Shown in pieces: positions 1-6,504 of a stretch of DNA of 52,628 nt. Below the pieces are notes generated by a model. The model was not told where the DNA came from. It searched no databases and was given only the letters and a program-made list of their open reading frames with translations. Each line of letters opens with the position of its first letter. The stretch's first letter is position 1. Source of the stretch: a virus. The position numbers were made by a program, and so were the translations under genes. The DNA lies in IMG/VR virus record IMGVR_UViG_3300028840_002598, positions 1 through 52,628 of that record. The stretch is one strand, 5' to 3'.

Positions 1-144
1 AACTGGCCGCCCTGTTCGCCGATGAGCTGGGGGACGCGATCGAGCGCCTGGCCAAGGGGATCCAGCAAGCGCTCTATGACGGCGACGGCACCACGGACGC
101 CATGTTCGGCCTGTGCGCCACCGGTGGACCGCTGGATCAAACCG
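1..144. repeat. Terminal direct repeat, left copy (circularisation overlap)
   Basis: These 144 bases are identical to positions 52485-52628. The copy lies inside the major capsid gene and the reading frame continues perfectly if the two copies are merged. This is the pattern of a circular or circularly permuted genome whose assembly ends overlap, rather than a biological terminal repeat, because true direct terminal repeats seldom sit inside one essential gene. Merged unit length is 52,484 bp. Confidence 0.95.
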
Positions 145-731
145 GCACCTATGCCGGCGTCGACCGCTCCACCTATCCGCTGTGGGCGTCCAACGTCGAC
201 GACAACGGCGGAACCCCGCGCGCGCTGGTGGTCGATCTCATGCGCGACATGAGGACCACGGTCTATGAGGCGTGCGGGATGCCGTTCGATCTCATTCTCA
301 CCACGCCGGCCCTCCACGCCAAATATGGCAAGCTCATGGGCCAGGAGCGCCGGTGGGTCGACAACGTCCGCTTGCGCGGCGGCAAGATCACCCTGGACGC
401 CGGTTTCCACATGCTGGAATTCGACGGCGTTCCCGTGGTCCGTGACGTGGACGTGCCGGACGGCGAAATGCTGTTCCTCAACTCGCAATACCTCAAGGTT
501 TGCCAGATGCCGGACGGGATCAGCGCCGTGAATCAGTCCATGGCAATGGCGCAACTGGTGGGCTCCGAGGAGGAGCAAATGGGCGAGGGCCGCACCAAGC
601 TGGTGGCCCGGATCAACCCGCTGGGACGCGACGGCGACAAGTACAAGTTCCAGTTGATCCTGTATCCCCAGCTCAAGAACCGCCGTTGCAACGCGCACGG
701 CCGGATCAAGGATCTGGACGCCACCCTGTAG
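1..731 (+). CDS. Major capsid protein, 3' part (continues from 52166)
   Basis: This is the C-terminal part of the capsid shell protein. The first whole codon is at position 3. Joined to 52166-52484 it gives a 349-residue protein ending at the TAG at 729-731. Length, position after a scaffold-like gene and before head completion genes, and an N-terminal helix rich in charged residues with a central region carrying SQYLKV and a P-domain-like segment fit the HK97-fold capsid family. No catalytic motif is expected. The break is only an artefact of where the circle was opened. The family assignment rests on context and general resemblance, not on a unique motif. Confidence 0.85.
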   Translation, partial: LAALFADELGDAIERLAKGIQQALYDGDGTTDAMFGLCATGGPLDQTGTYAGVDRSTYPLWASNVDDNGGTPRALVVDLMRDMRTTVYEACGMPFDLILTTPALHAKYGKLMGQERRWVDNVRLRGGKITLDAGFHMLEFDGVPVVRDVDVPDGEMLFLNSQYLKVCQMPDGISAVNQSMAMAQLVGSEEEQMGEGRTKLVARINPLGRDGDKYKFQLILYPQLKNRRCNAHGRIKDLDATL

Positions 732-833
732 TCCTGAGATCGAGGGCCACGCCACGGGACACGGCGCGCGGCGTGGTGTGGCCCTCGCGATCTACCCTGG
801 CCGCGCGCCGTGCCGACACAGGAGCGAGTCACG

Positions 834-1223
834 ATGGCCAGAATGATCAACATAAGCGGCGAGGCGCAAACCCTCACGATCGCCGGCAACCCGGGCACGC
901 GCCCGCTGGTGGTAAAACTCGAGCCCGGCCAGGACCACGATTTCGCGGACGGCTATTGTGTGCCCGTCAAGGCCGCACGCCGGACGCCGTTCCCGTCCGT
1001 GATCGAGCGCATGAGCGCACGCCGCACGGGCGGCGGCCTCCCGGAGCCCACCGTGGTGCCCGTGGGGAGCGATGCACACAAGGAATGGCTGGCGAAGCAA
1101 GGCAAGCCGGCCCCGGTGCGCAAGCGCAAGCGCAAGCCAGCGCCCCCAGCTCGCGCCCCACAGCCCGAAGCGCCGCCCCCCACCGCTGAGGTGGAGGAGT
1201 TGACGGAGGGCGAGGAGGACTAG
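834..1223 (+). CDS. Small head-region protein with basic/proline-rich tail
   Basis: A 129-residue protein directly after the capsid gene, where head decoration or completion proteins usually lie. Residues 1-75 look globular (beta-rich, LVVKLEPGQ). The C-terminal third is low complexity: RKRKRKPAPP, then a proline run, then an acidic end (EELTEGEED). The start is the ATG at 834 because the genome's recurrent ribosome site GACACAGGAG lies at 815-824; an earlier in-frame start has no such site. The alternating basic then acidic tail resembles tails on the recombination protein at 26901 and the portal-upstream proteins at 46300 and 46557. Function unknown. Confidence 0.8.
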   Translation: MARMINISGEAQTLTIAGNPGTRPLVVKLEPGQDHDFADGYCVPVKAARRTPFPSVIERMSARRTGGGLPEPTVVPVGSDAHKEWLAKQGKPAPVRKRKRKPAPPARAPQPEAPPPTAEVEELTEGEED

Positions 1224-1226
1224 CCT

Positions 1227-1643
1227 GTGGCCCTCACGGACGAACAACGCGCGGAGGTTCGCATGTTCCTGGGGTGGACGCCCCGGTTTGGACAAACGGA
1301 CAACGCGCTGGAACGCGCCATGAACGCGATCGCCACGTTCCCCGCGGACGAATCGCTGATCACGAACGCGATCGGCGATGACCCCCCGGGCCTCCTGGCG
1401 TCCCTCAAGGACGTCGACACCAAGCTGGTGGGCGGCCACGGCCGCCTCAAGGCGGACAACGTGGGATCGATCAAGCTGAACCGGCGCGAAATGGTCCAAC
1501 TGTACCGCGAGGGCAAGCGCCTGGTGGGGCGCCTCGCGCGCGTCCTCGGTGTGGAGGTTCGCGGCGGCCCGTTCGATGGCGGCCGCGGACTCCGCGCGAG
1601 CTACTACGGGCCAGCGGCCCGCAACTACATGGCGCAGGGATGA
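1227..1643 (+). CDS. Head completion/connector-like protein, unknown family
   Basis: A 138-residue protein starting at GTG, with GAGGAGG seven bases upstream inside the end of the preceding gene. It is mostly helical by composition (LERAMNAIATF, MVQLYREGKRLVGRLARVLGVEV), as head-tail connector proteins of the gp6 or gp15 type often are. Its position, third after the capsid, supports a connector or adaptor role. No motif proves it. Confidence 0.7.
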   Translation: MALTDEQRAEVRMFLGWTPRFGQTDNALERAMNAIATFPADESLITNAIGDDPPGLLASLKDVDTKLVGGHGRLKADNVGSIKLNRREMVQLYREGKRLVGRLARVLGVEVRGGPFDGGRGLRASYYGPAARNYMAQG

Positions 1644-1741
1644 TCGCGATCTTGAAACCCAACGTTTTCGGCAAGGGCGGCCGTTCCTGTGGTGCCTACT
1701 ACTCCAGTGTCGACCATGGGGGCGGCCGCCCGAACCACTAG
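1640..1741 (+). CDS. 33-residue ORF coupled to the connector-like gene
   Basis: A very short ORF whose ATG overlaps the upstream TGA as ATGA, the arrangement used by dozens of real gene pairs here. The peptide is glycine and aromatic rich (begins MIAILKPNVFG, ends GGGRPNH). It fills an otherwise empty gap of about 110 bases before the gene at 1756. The coupling argues that it is translated. Its short length and lack of a known family keep confidence moderate. Confidence 0.5.
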   Translation: MIAILKPNVFGKGGRSCGAYYSSVDHGGGRPNH

Positions 1742-1755
1742 CACGGAGCGAGCTA

Positions 1756-2049
1756 ATGAGCGTATTTCAGGACGTTGTGGGCGAGAACGCCACCGGCACG
1801 GGGAACACCGCGGCCGTTCAGTATGATCGCTTCGCCGTGGAGGCCGGCGTCCAGGTGTTCGGCACGTTCGTGGGCACCTATGACGTGGAGCTGTCGATCG
1901 ACGGGACGAATTTTTCCAAATTCGCCACCGGCAAAACCGGCCCGGAGTTTCTGGCGCTACCGGCGGCGCGCAAGTGCCGGCTGGCCGTCACCGCGTACAC
2001 CTCGGGGACGATCGAATGGCGCGTGGGAGGGGTGGCACACCCAAACTAG
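1756..2049 (+). CDS. Small beta-rich structural protein, paralogue of 45715
   Basis: A 97-residue protein with an ATG start after GGAGCGAG. It shares FGTFVGT, TGKTGP and TSGTIE in the same order and spacing with the 105-residue product of 45715-46032, so the two are duplicates. Both sit in the head module, one before the portal and one after the capsid. A decoration, head-fibre or neck role is likely. Neither has a catalytic motif. Confidence 0.8.
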   Translation: MSVFQDVVGENATGTGNTAAVQYDRFAVEAGVQVFGTFVGTYDVELSIDGTNFSKFATGKTGPEFLALPAARKCRLAVTAYTSGTIEWRVGGVAHPN

Positions 2050-2052
2050 GCC

Positions 2053-2535
2053 ATGGGCGGTTCCGCTACACTCGATCCGAACGTGCTAGTCGACTCCTTG
2101 GTTGACGAGGTGATCGACGGGTTGCGCGAGGATCTACACCCGGCGTTCGGCGTGCGCGCTTATCGCACGTTCACCGTTCGCCGTGACTGGTCCGGCGCGA
2201 TCGCCGGCCAGGGCCAGGCCACGGAAACCGTGGTGGAGCTGAGGCCACAACCGCGCGTCCTGATCTGGGACGGGCTCCGCTATTCAATGGAGCCATGCGG
2301 CCTAGATGAGGCCGGGGAGATCCGGCTCACCGAGGTTTCCTTCACCTACACCCAGGCGGAACTGGACGGCGGCGGCGATCTCCCCTCCACCTCCGAATGG
2401 CTGATCCGAATCGATGAGGCCCACGGCCAGGAGCAACGATCGCGCTACTACCAGCACACGCGCCCACCGTTCGCGGACCGTGAAAAGGACATGGGGTTCG
2501 TGCTGTTTTTGCGCGCTGTATCGGAGGCGTTCTAG
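2053..2535 (+). CDS. Head closure/neck-like protein
   Basis: A 160-residue protein starting four bases after the previous stop and ending with a one-base overlap (TAGTG) with the next gene. It is beta-rich with an acidic middle, and ends FLRAVSEAF. Position between the connector-like protein and the HK97 gp10-like protein fits a stopper or head-closure protein. Assignment is by gene order only. Confidence 0.7.
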   Translation: MGGSATLDPNVLVDSLVDEVIDGLREDLHPAFGVRAYRTFTVRRDWSGAIAGQGQATETVVELRPQPRVLIWDGLRYSMEPCGLDEAGEIRLTEVSFTYTQAELDGGGDLPSTSEWLIRIDEAHGQEQRSRYYQHTRPPFADREKDMGFVLFLRAVSEAF

Positions 2536-3161
2536 TGCCGGCCGCCAGCAACCCGATCAGGACCACGCCGGGAAAGCTAGGCGCGCTCCTCCGGCGCCGT
2601 GACAACGCGGCACGCAAGGCCGTTCAGCGCGCTACGCTCCGAGGCGCGGCCCGCGGCAAGGCGCTCCTGGCGCGCGTGAGTCCCACCGATCTGGGCCAGC
2701 TCCGATCGAGCTGGGAGATCAAGCGCACAGGCATGGGGATCAGCGGGACGGCCGCGGCGTTCACCCGCTCCGGCACGCTTGCCGTTCTCCAGAACAATGC
2801 GCCCCACGCGGGGATCGTGGAGCTTGGCGCACGGCCCCACCCGGTGAGCTGGGAGGGGTTCGAGGCAATCTATTTCTGGGTGTACCGCCATCGCCACTAT
2901 TTCGGCATGGTGACGAAATCCGGGCGCCGCAAGCGCGTCGACGCCAAGGGCTGGCAATCGTCCGGCCGAAGCGGCGGCGAGGTGTGGGAGGAGAACCCCG
3001 AGATCGCATCGATCGCGCGCGGCATCATTTGGAAGCTCGCCCGCGAGGGCCAGAAGCCTACCTATTTCGTCCAGTCCAAGCTGGACTTTCTCCAGGACTA
3101 CGTGGCGATCGAATTCGTCCGGCTCCTCAAAAAGCTGGCGCGCCAGAAGGATCCCAAGTAA
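2535..3161 (+). CDS. HK97 gp10-like neck/tail completion protein
   Basis: A 208-residue protein starting at GTG that overlaps the previous TAG. The N-terminal half is a basic helix (RRRDNAARKAVQRATLRGAARGKALL) followed by SPTDLGQLRSSWEI and a region with HAGIVELGARPHPVS. This is the pattern of HK97 gp10/minor tail completion proteins, where a phrase like A.yv.fG..P fits the loop near the C-terminal part. It is longer than the usual 120-150 residues because of an added C-terminal extension (FWVYRHRHYF onward). It probably joins the neck to the tail. Confidence 0.65.
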   Translation: MPAASNPIRTTPGKLGALLRRRDNAARKAVQRATLRGAARGKALLARVSPTDLGQLRSSWEIKRTGMGISGTAAAFTRSGTLAVLQNNAPHAGIVELGARPHPVSWEGFEAIYFWVYRHRHYFGMVTKSGRRKRVDAKGWQSSGRSGGEVWEENPEIASIARGIIWKLAREGQKPTYFVQSKLDFLQDYVAIEFVRLLKKLARQKDPK

Positions 3162-3775
3162 TGGCGATCGTTCGGCTAGAGGCGCTCAAGCAACTGTCCA
3201 AGGCGATCACGTGCGCCGTGCCGGCGCTCAAGGATCGGATCTGTGTGGGCCAGGCCCCCAGCTCGCGGGAGATGCGCTGGCCCTCGCTGGCGATCATCCC
3301 GGTGCGCTGGCGCTACTTCCCCGATCAGGCGCTCGAACACTCGGACCCGGCGCCGGACCGCGTGATCATGAACGTGGGCCGGCATGAGTCCACGATCCAG
3401 CTCCGGCTGGGGGCGTCCACCCTGTTCGAGCGCATGGAGCTGGAACAGGAGATCAGCAACCTGTTTCTGGAAACGCCACTCCACCCGGGCGTCCTCCTCA
3501 CGGACGTGACGGCGTGCCCCCTCGAATTCCGCGCGGCCTGGGAGCTGGAGGAGGACGAATGGCGCAATGAGCTGGCGTTTGACAAAGCCTACTTCTCGAT
3601 CACCCAGCTAACTGGAATCATCCCGGCCCTGGTCACGCGCCTGGACGCCTGGACGATCGATCAACTGCAACTCGGCGTTGCCCTTGGCGACGATTTTGGA
3701 TCCGCAACGTTCGGGCCGCCTGGCGTGGAGGTGGTCCTCATAGCTGAGGACGGGACGATCACGCCCTCCCCATGA
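3161..3775 (+). CDS. Tail terminator-like protein
   Basis: A 204-residue protein whose ATG overlaps the previous TAA by one base. It is beta-rich with repeated hydrophobic and acidic turns. The gene lies directly before the sheath, which in contractile-tail phages is the place of the tail terminator (gpU/gp15-like) that caps tube and sheath. No diagnostic motif is visible. A neck protein is the alternative. Confidence 0.65.
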   Translation: MAIVRLEALKQLSKAITCAVPALKDRICVGQAPSSREMRWPSLAIIPVRWRYFPDQALEHSDPAPDRVIMNVGRHESTIQLRLGASTLFERMELEQEISNLFLETPLHPGVLLTDVTACPLEFRAAWELEEDEWRNELAFDKAYFSITQLTGIIPALVTRLDAWTIDQLQLGVALGDDFGSATFGPPGVEVVLIAEDGTITPSP

Positions 3776-3797
3776 CCACAAACCAGGAGCGATCACC

Positions 3798-5351
3798 ATG
3801 GCGCAGGATGTCTATTTCACCTCGAACCCGGCCGAATTCACCCAGGTGGAGGGCCTCTATGTAGTCGAGAAAGATCCGCCCGGATTCATTCAGGGCGCGG
3901 ATCTTGGTGCCACCGGCATCGCGGGGATCTGTGTCCGCGGCCCGTCCACGGTTCAGTGGATTTCGTCGACGGCGCGCTTCCTGGAGGTGTACGGCGGCCG
4001 CGATCGTGGCTCCGGTGGCGCGCTGGTGGGCGAGGTGTGGCGCTCGCTCCTCAATAAGCGATTCGGATCGCTGTACATCCGGCGCGTGATCGCAACGGAC
4101 GCGGACACCGGCCACGTCCACGTGGAGGAGGGCGTCGACGGCGCCGGAACCGAGGTGCTGAAAGTCGCCGCCAGCTCCCCGGGCGACTGGGCGGCGGACG
4201 TGGGTTGGAAGGTTGAGGACGCCTCGGACGGGGACGCCAATCACTTCAACCTGGTGGTGCGCTACCTGGGGGAAACCGTCACCTACGAAAACCTGAACAT
4301 TAAAACGGCCAGCGATGACAACCTGGCCGAGGTGATCGGGGATGACGTGGCCAACTGGGTGACCGTCACCAAGCTGGCGGACGGCCGCCCGGCGAACAAT
4401 TCCACGGTGACGGAAACCGATTTCGTGGCCGCGCGGGACGCGGACGATTTCGTCCAGATCGCGGCCATCGGCGCGGCCTACACCACGAACGTGGGCGATG
4501 ACGGGACCGCGGTTTCCGCGGACTACATCTCCGCGATCACCGATCTGGCCTACACTCCAGGCCCCTATTGCTGTTTCGTCGCTGGCGCCTCCGTGGACCA
4601 GAACGCCCTCAACGGGACGCTGGTCACCCTGGCGCCGCTGGTGGCGGACAAGGCGTTCCTGACGTGGAGCGGAACCCACGGCCAGGTGGTGGCCACCGAG
4701 AGCGCGAACAAGGGGACGGACATCACCACGGCCTCCGGGCGGATCTGGTGGTGCTTCAACTCCGCTTACACTCTGGACCCGGAAACGGGCCTGGAGATCC
4801 AAGTCCCGCCACACGAATGGATGGCCGGCATCTGTTCGCAAACGGACGTCGACGTCCACCCGGGCGATCGGGCCAATGCGCAATACTGCGCCGGCATCCG
4901 GCGCCTGGCGAACGAAACCCTGACCAGGGCGGACCTGGTGGCGCTCCGCGCCGCTGGCATCTCCACCCTGGAGAAGCTACCGGACGGCGCGTTCCTGTTC
5001 CGCTCCGCGGTGGTCACGGACACCACCACCGGCAAAACCGAGATCGCCCGGCGCCGGAGCGCGGACTATCTGATCCTCAGCGCCTCGGACCGGCTCCGCT
5101 ACTACGTGAAAAGCAAGAACACGCTGGAGAACCGGGCACAGATGGCCGGCGAGCTGGTGGCGTTCTCCAATGCCCTCAAGGACGCATCGCGCATCATTGA
5201 GGATTTCGCGATCGATCAGTCCATGAACACGGACGCGAGCCGGGGCCAGGGCATCGAGAAAATTCGGTGGGACGTTCGGCTGATCGGCCACATGCTCCAC
5301 CTGATCCTCGAAAGCACGATCGGGACCACGGTCACGATCGAGGAGTCATAG
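3798..5351 (+). CDS. Contractile tail sheath protein
   Basis: A 517-residue protein with a good ribosome site (CAGGAG) ten bases upstream. Features of sheath proteins are visible: N-terminal segment with GLYVVEKDPPGFIQGADLG and a GIAGICVRGPSTVQWISS stretch, a central region, and a C-terminal domain with YLILSASDRLRYYVKSKNTLENRAQMAGE and an extended last strand (TIGTTVTIEES) that would donate to neighbouring subunits. It is followed by the tube gene, the standard order. The sheath encloses the tube and contracts to drive it through the host envelope. Confidence 0.88.
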   Translation: MAQDVYFTSNPAEFTQVEGLYVVEKDPPGFIQGADLGATGIAGICVRGPSTVQWISSTARFLEVYGGRDRGSGGALVGEVWRSLLNKRFGSLYIRRVIATDADTGHVHVEEGVDGAGTEVLKVAASSPGDWAADVGWKVEDASDGDANHFNLVVRYLGETVTYENLNIKTASDDNLAEVIGDDVANWVTVTKLADGRPANNSTVTETDFVAARDADDFVQIAAIGAAYTTNVGDDGTAVSADYISAITDLAYTPGPYCCFVAGASVDQNALNGTLVTLAPLVADKAFLTWSGTHGQVVATESANKGTDITTASGRIWWCFNSAYTLDPETGLEIQVPPHEWMAGICSQTDVDVHPGDRANAQYCAGIRRLANETLTRADLVALRAAGISTLEKLPDGAFLFRSAVVTDTTTGKTEIARRRSADYLILSASDRLRYYVKSKNTLENRAQMAGELVAFSNALKDASRIIEDFAIDQSMNTDASRGQGIEKIRWDVRLIGHMLHLILESTIGTTVTIEES

Positions 5352-5404
5352 GAACCGGGCCGCCTCACCGCGCAACCGCCAACGTCAACCGATAGGAGCA
5401 CGCC

Positions 5405-5848
5405 ATGTCGCTGAGAATTCGAGGCCAGGAAGTAACCATGAGGGTTGCTGTGGACGGCCAGATCCAGGAGGGGAGCTTTTTCAAAGCTACCGATTTCACC
5501 CTGACCGAACGCGGGGATCTCATGGAGGAGGATTTCCTGGGGGAGCTGGAGTCCGATCTGGACTTTCAGCACCACGGCTATGATCTGAGTTTCACGGTCC
5601 AGCACCAGGACCGCAAGGTGATCGATTTCCTCCAAACGATCGTAAGCCGCGAGGCGAACCAGCAAGCGCACCCGGCGATCACGATCACCGTGATCTATGC
5701 CTACCGCGAGCGCGGCGAAACGCCGGCGATCCACGTCCTCCAGGAGGTGTTCCTCCGGCCCACGGAGATCTCATTCGGTGGGCGCAAGGAATACGTGTCC
5801 ACGCCGTTCGAGGGCAAGTGCAAAAAAGCCTTGCCCATGTCCGCCTAG
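5405..5848 (+). CDS. Tail tube protein
   Basis: A 147-residue protein preceded by TAGGAG. Its size, beta-rich sequence and position straight after the sheath match contractile-tail tube proteins. It includes FFKATDFTLTERGDLMEEDFLGE near the N-terminus, typical of the tube's N-terminal loop and strands. It stacks as hexamers to form the DNA conduit. The stop codon TAG at 5846-5848 is followed two bases later by the GGCTCGAGCC palindrome. Confidence 0.8.
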   Translation: MSLRIRGQEVTMRVAVDGQIQEGSFFKATDFTLTERGDLMEEDFLGELESDLDFQHHGYDLSFTVQHQDRKVIDFLQTIVSREANQQAHPAITITVIYAYRERGETPAIHVLQEVFLRPTEISFGGRKEYVSTPFEGKCKKALPMSA

Positions 5849-5890
5849 CAGGCTCGAGCCCGCTAGCAACCACCAGACACAGGAGTGATC
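5844..5890 (+). promoter_or_regulatory. Intergenic leader cassette, copy 1 (GGCTCGAGCC + GACACAGGAG)
   Basis: After the tube stop codon comes the perfect 10-bp palindrome GGCTCGAGCC (5851-5860), flanked by CTAGC on the left and GCTAG on the right to make a nearly perfect 22-base inverted repeat. Downstream, GACACAGGAG (5876-5885) is the ribosome site of the gene at 5894. Bases 5870-5890 are identical to 20558-20578. The palindrome also recurs after stop codons at 20513 and 41191. Role unknown: operator, RNA processing site or weak hairpin. Confidence 0.6.
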
Positions 5891-5893
5891 GAA

Positions 5894-6304
5894 ATGAGCA
5901 ACGCACCAAGACTGATCAAGCGCTATCCCCTCCCAGAGTATTGCGACTGTCGGGAGGTGGTCATGCGCGAACTGGAGGCCAAGGACGATATCCAGTCCGC
6001 GATCTGGGCGGACCAGAACGCCTCCAGCGCCCTCAAGGGCTCCGCGATCGCGGCGATCCAGGCGGACAAGCGGGAGTCCATTCGCTGTTCCCTGGTGGAG
6101 GTTGACGGCGAACCGGTGAACCTGGACGGCGTTCCTTTCATGGCCATGGACTCCTGGTCCCACCGGACCCTGATCTACATCGAAGCGTTTTTCAACGATC
6201 TGAATGGCGTAGAAATGGAGGACGTAAAAAAGGCGGTAGCGGGGGGCGCGATCGTGACCGCGACTCCCCGCGCGGAAAGCGCCGATCAGCCTACCGGCGA
6301 GTAA
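5894..6304 (+). CDS. Tail assembly chaperone (short form)
   Basis: A 136-residue protein, ATG chosen because GACACAGGAG ends eight bases before it. It lies between tube and tape measure, where tail chaperones always sit in long-tailed phages. The zero-frame product ends at 6304. Two slippery heptamers near its end and an open -1 frame beyond them show that a longer fused form is made as well. The chaperone binds the tape measure protein and recruits tube subunits during tail assembly, and is absent from the virion in known cases. Confidence 0.82.
   Translation: MSNAPRLIKRYPLPEYCDCREVVMRELEAKDDIQSAIWADQNASSALKGSAIAAIQADKRESIRCSLVEVDGEPVNLDGVPFMAMDSWSHRTLIYIEAFFNDLNGVEMEDVKKAVAGGAIVTATPRAESADQPTGE
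6226..6247 (+). other. Programmed -1 frameshift site (two slippery heptamers)
   Basis: In the chaperone frame the codons read GTA AAA AAG, giving the heptamer A AAA AAG at 6226-6232, the best known bacterial -1 slippery sequence. Nine bases later GCG GGG GGC gives a second heptamer G GGG GGC at 6241-6247. After a -1 shift at either site the frame stays open through 6501 with no stop codon, fusing the chaperone to the downstream reading frame. This is the classical arrangement of lambda G/GT and P2 E/E+E'. Confidence 0.82.
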
Positions 6305-6501
6305 CACAGCGCCTCATGGCGGAATTCGTCCGGTGTGGTTGGCACGCGGACGGGATGCCATGGGGGACGTATCTCACCCTCACGCTGAACGAACGCTGGG
6401 CGCTACACCGAGGAATAGATGACCTGATCGAACGGACGGCGCCCGATGACGGAGGCGCCGGACTTGGCTCCCTGGCCCGGCCCAAGCGCTGGCGAAAGTA
6501 G
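6232..6501 (+). CDS. Tail assembly chaperone, -1 frameshift extension
   Basis: This frame is entered by the -1 slip at 6226-6232, giving a fused product of about 202 residues whose last 89 come from here. The extension contains MAEFVRCGWHADGMPWGTY and LNERWALHRGIDDLIERT. An internal ATG at 6316 has no convincing ribosome site, which argues against an independent gene. By analogy to lambda gpGT the extension would contact the tail tube subunits. Confidence 0.75.
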   Translation, partial: GGSGGRDRDRDSPRGKRRSAYRRVTQRLMAEFVRCGWHADGMPWGTYLTLTLNERWALHRGIDDLIERTAPDDGGAGLGSLARPKRWRK

Positions 6502-6504
6502 GAC

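Noticed and set aside
1-144. True biological terminal repeat of the virion DNA
   Set aside because: It lies inside the capsid gene and matches what an assembler leaves on a circular contig. A real fixed terminal repeat would usually be next to terminase and flanked by non-coding DNA.
3759-4883. Long minus-strand ORF of 374 codons opposite the sheath gene
   Set aside because: It mirrors the sheath gene in a GC-rich genome where stops are rare on the other strand. Its protein is His/Arg/Val-rich without pattern and it has no ribosome site.
6316-6501. Independent small gene starting at ATG 6316
   Set aside because: No ribosome site is near and the frame is fully open back to the slippery site, so it is better read as the frameshift extension of the chaperone.
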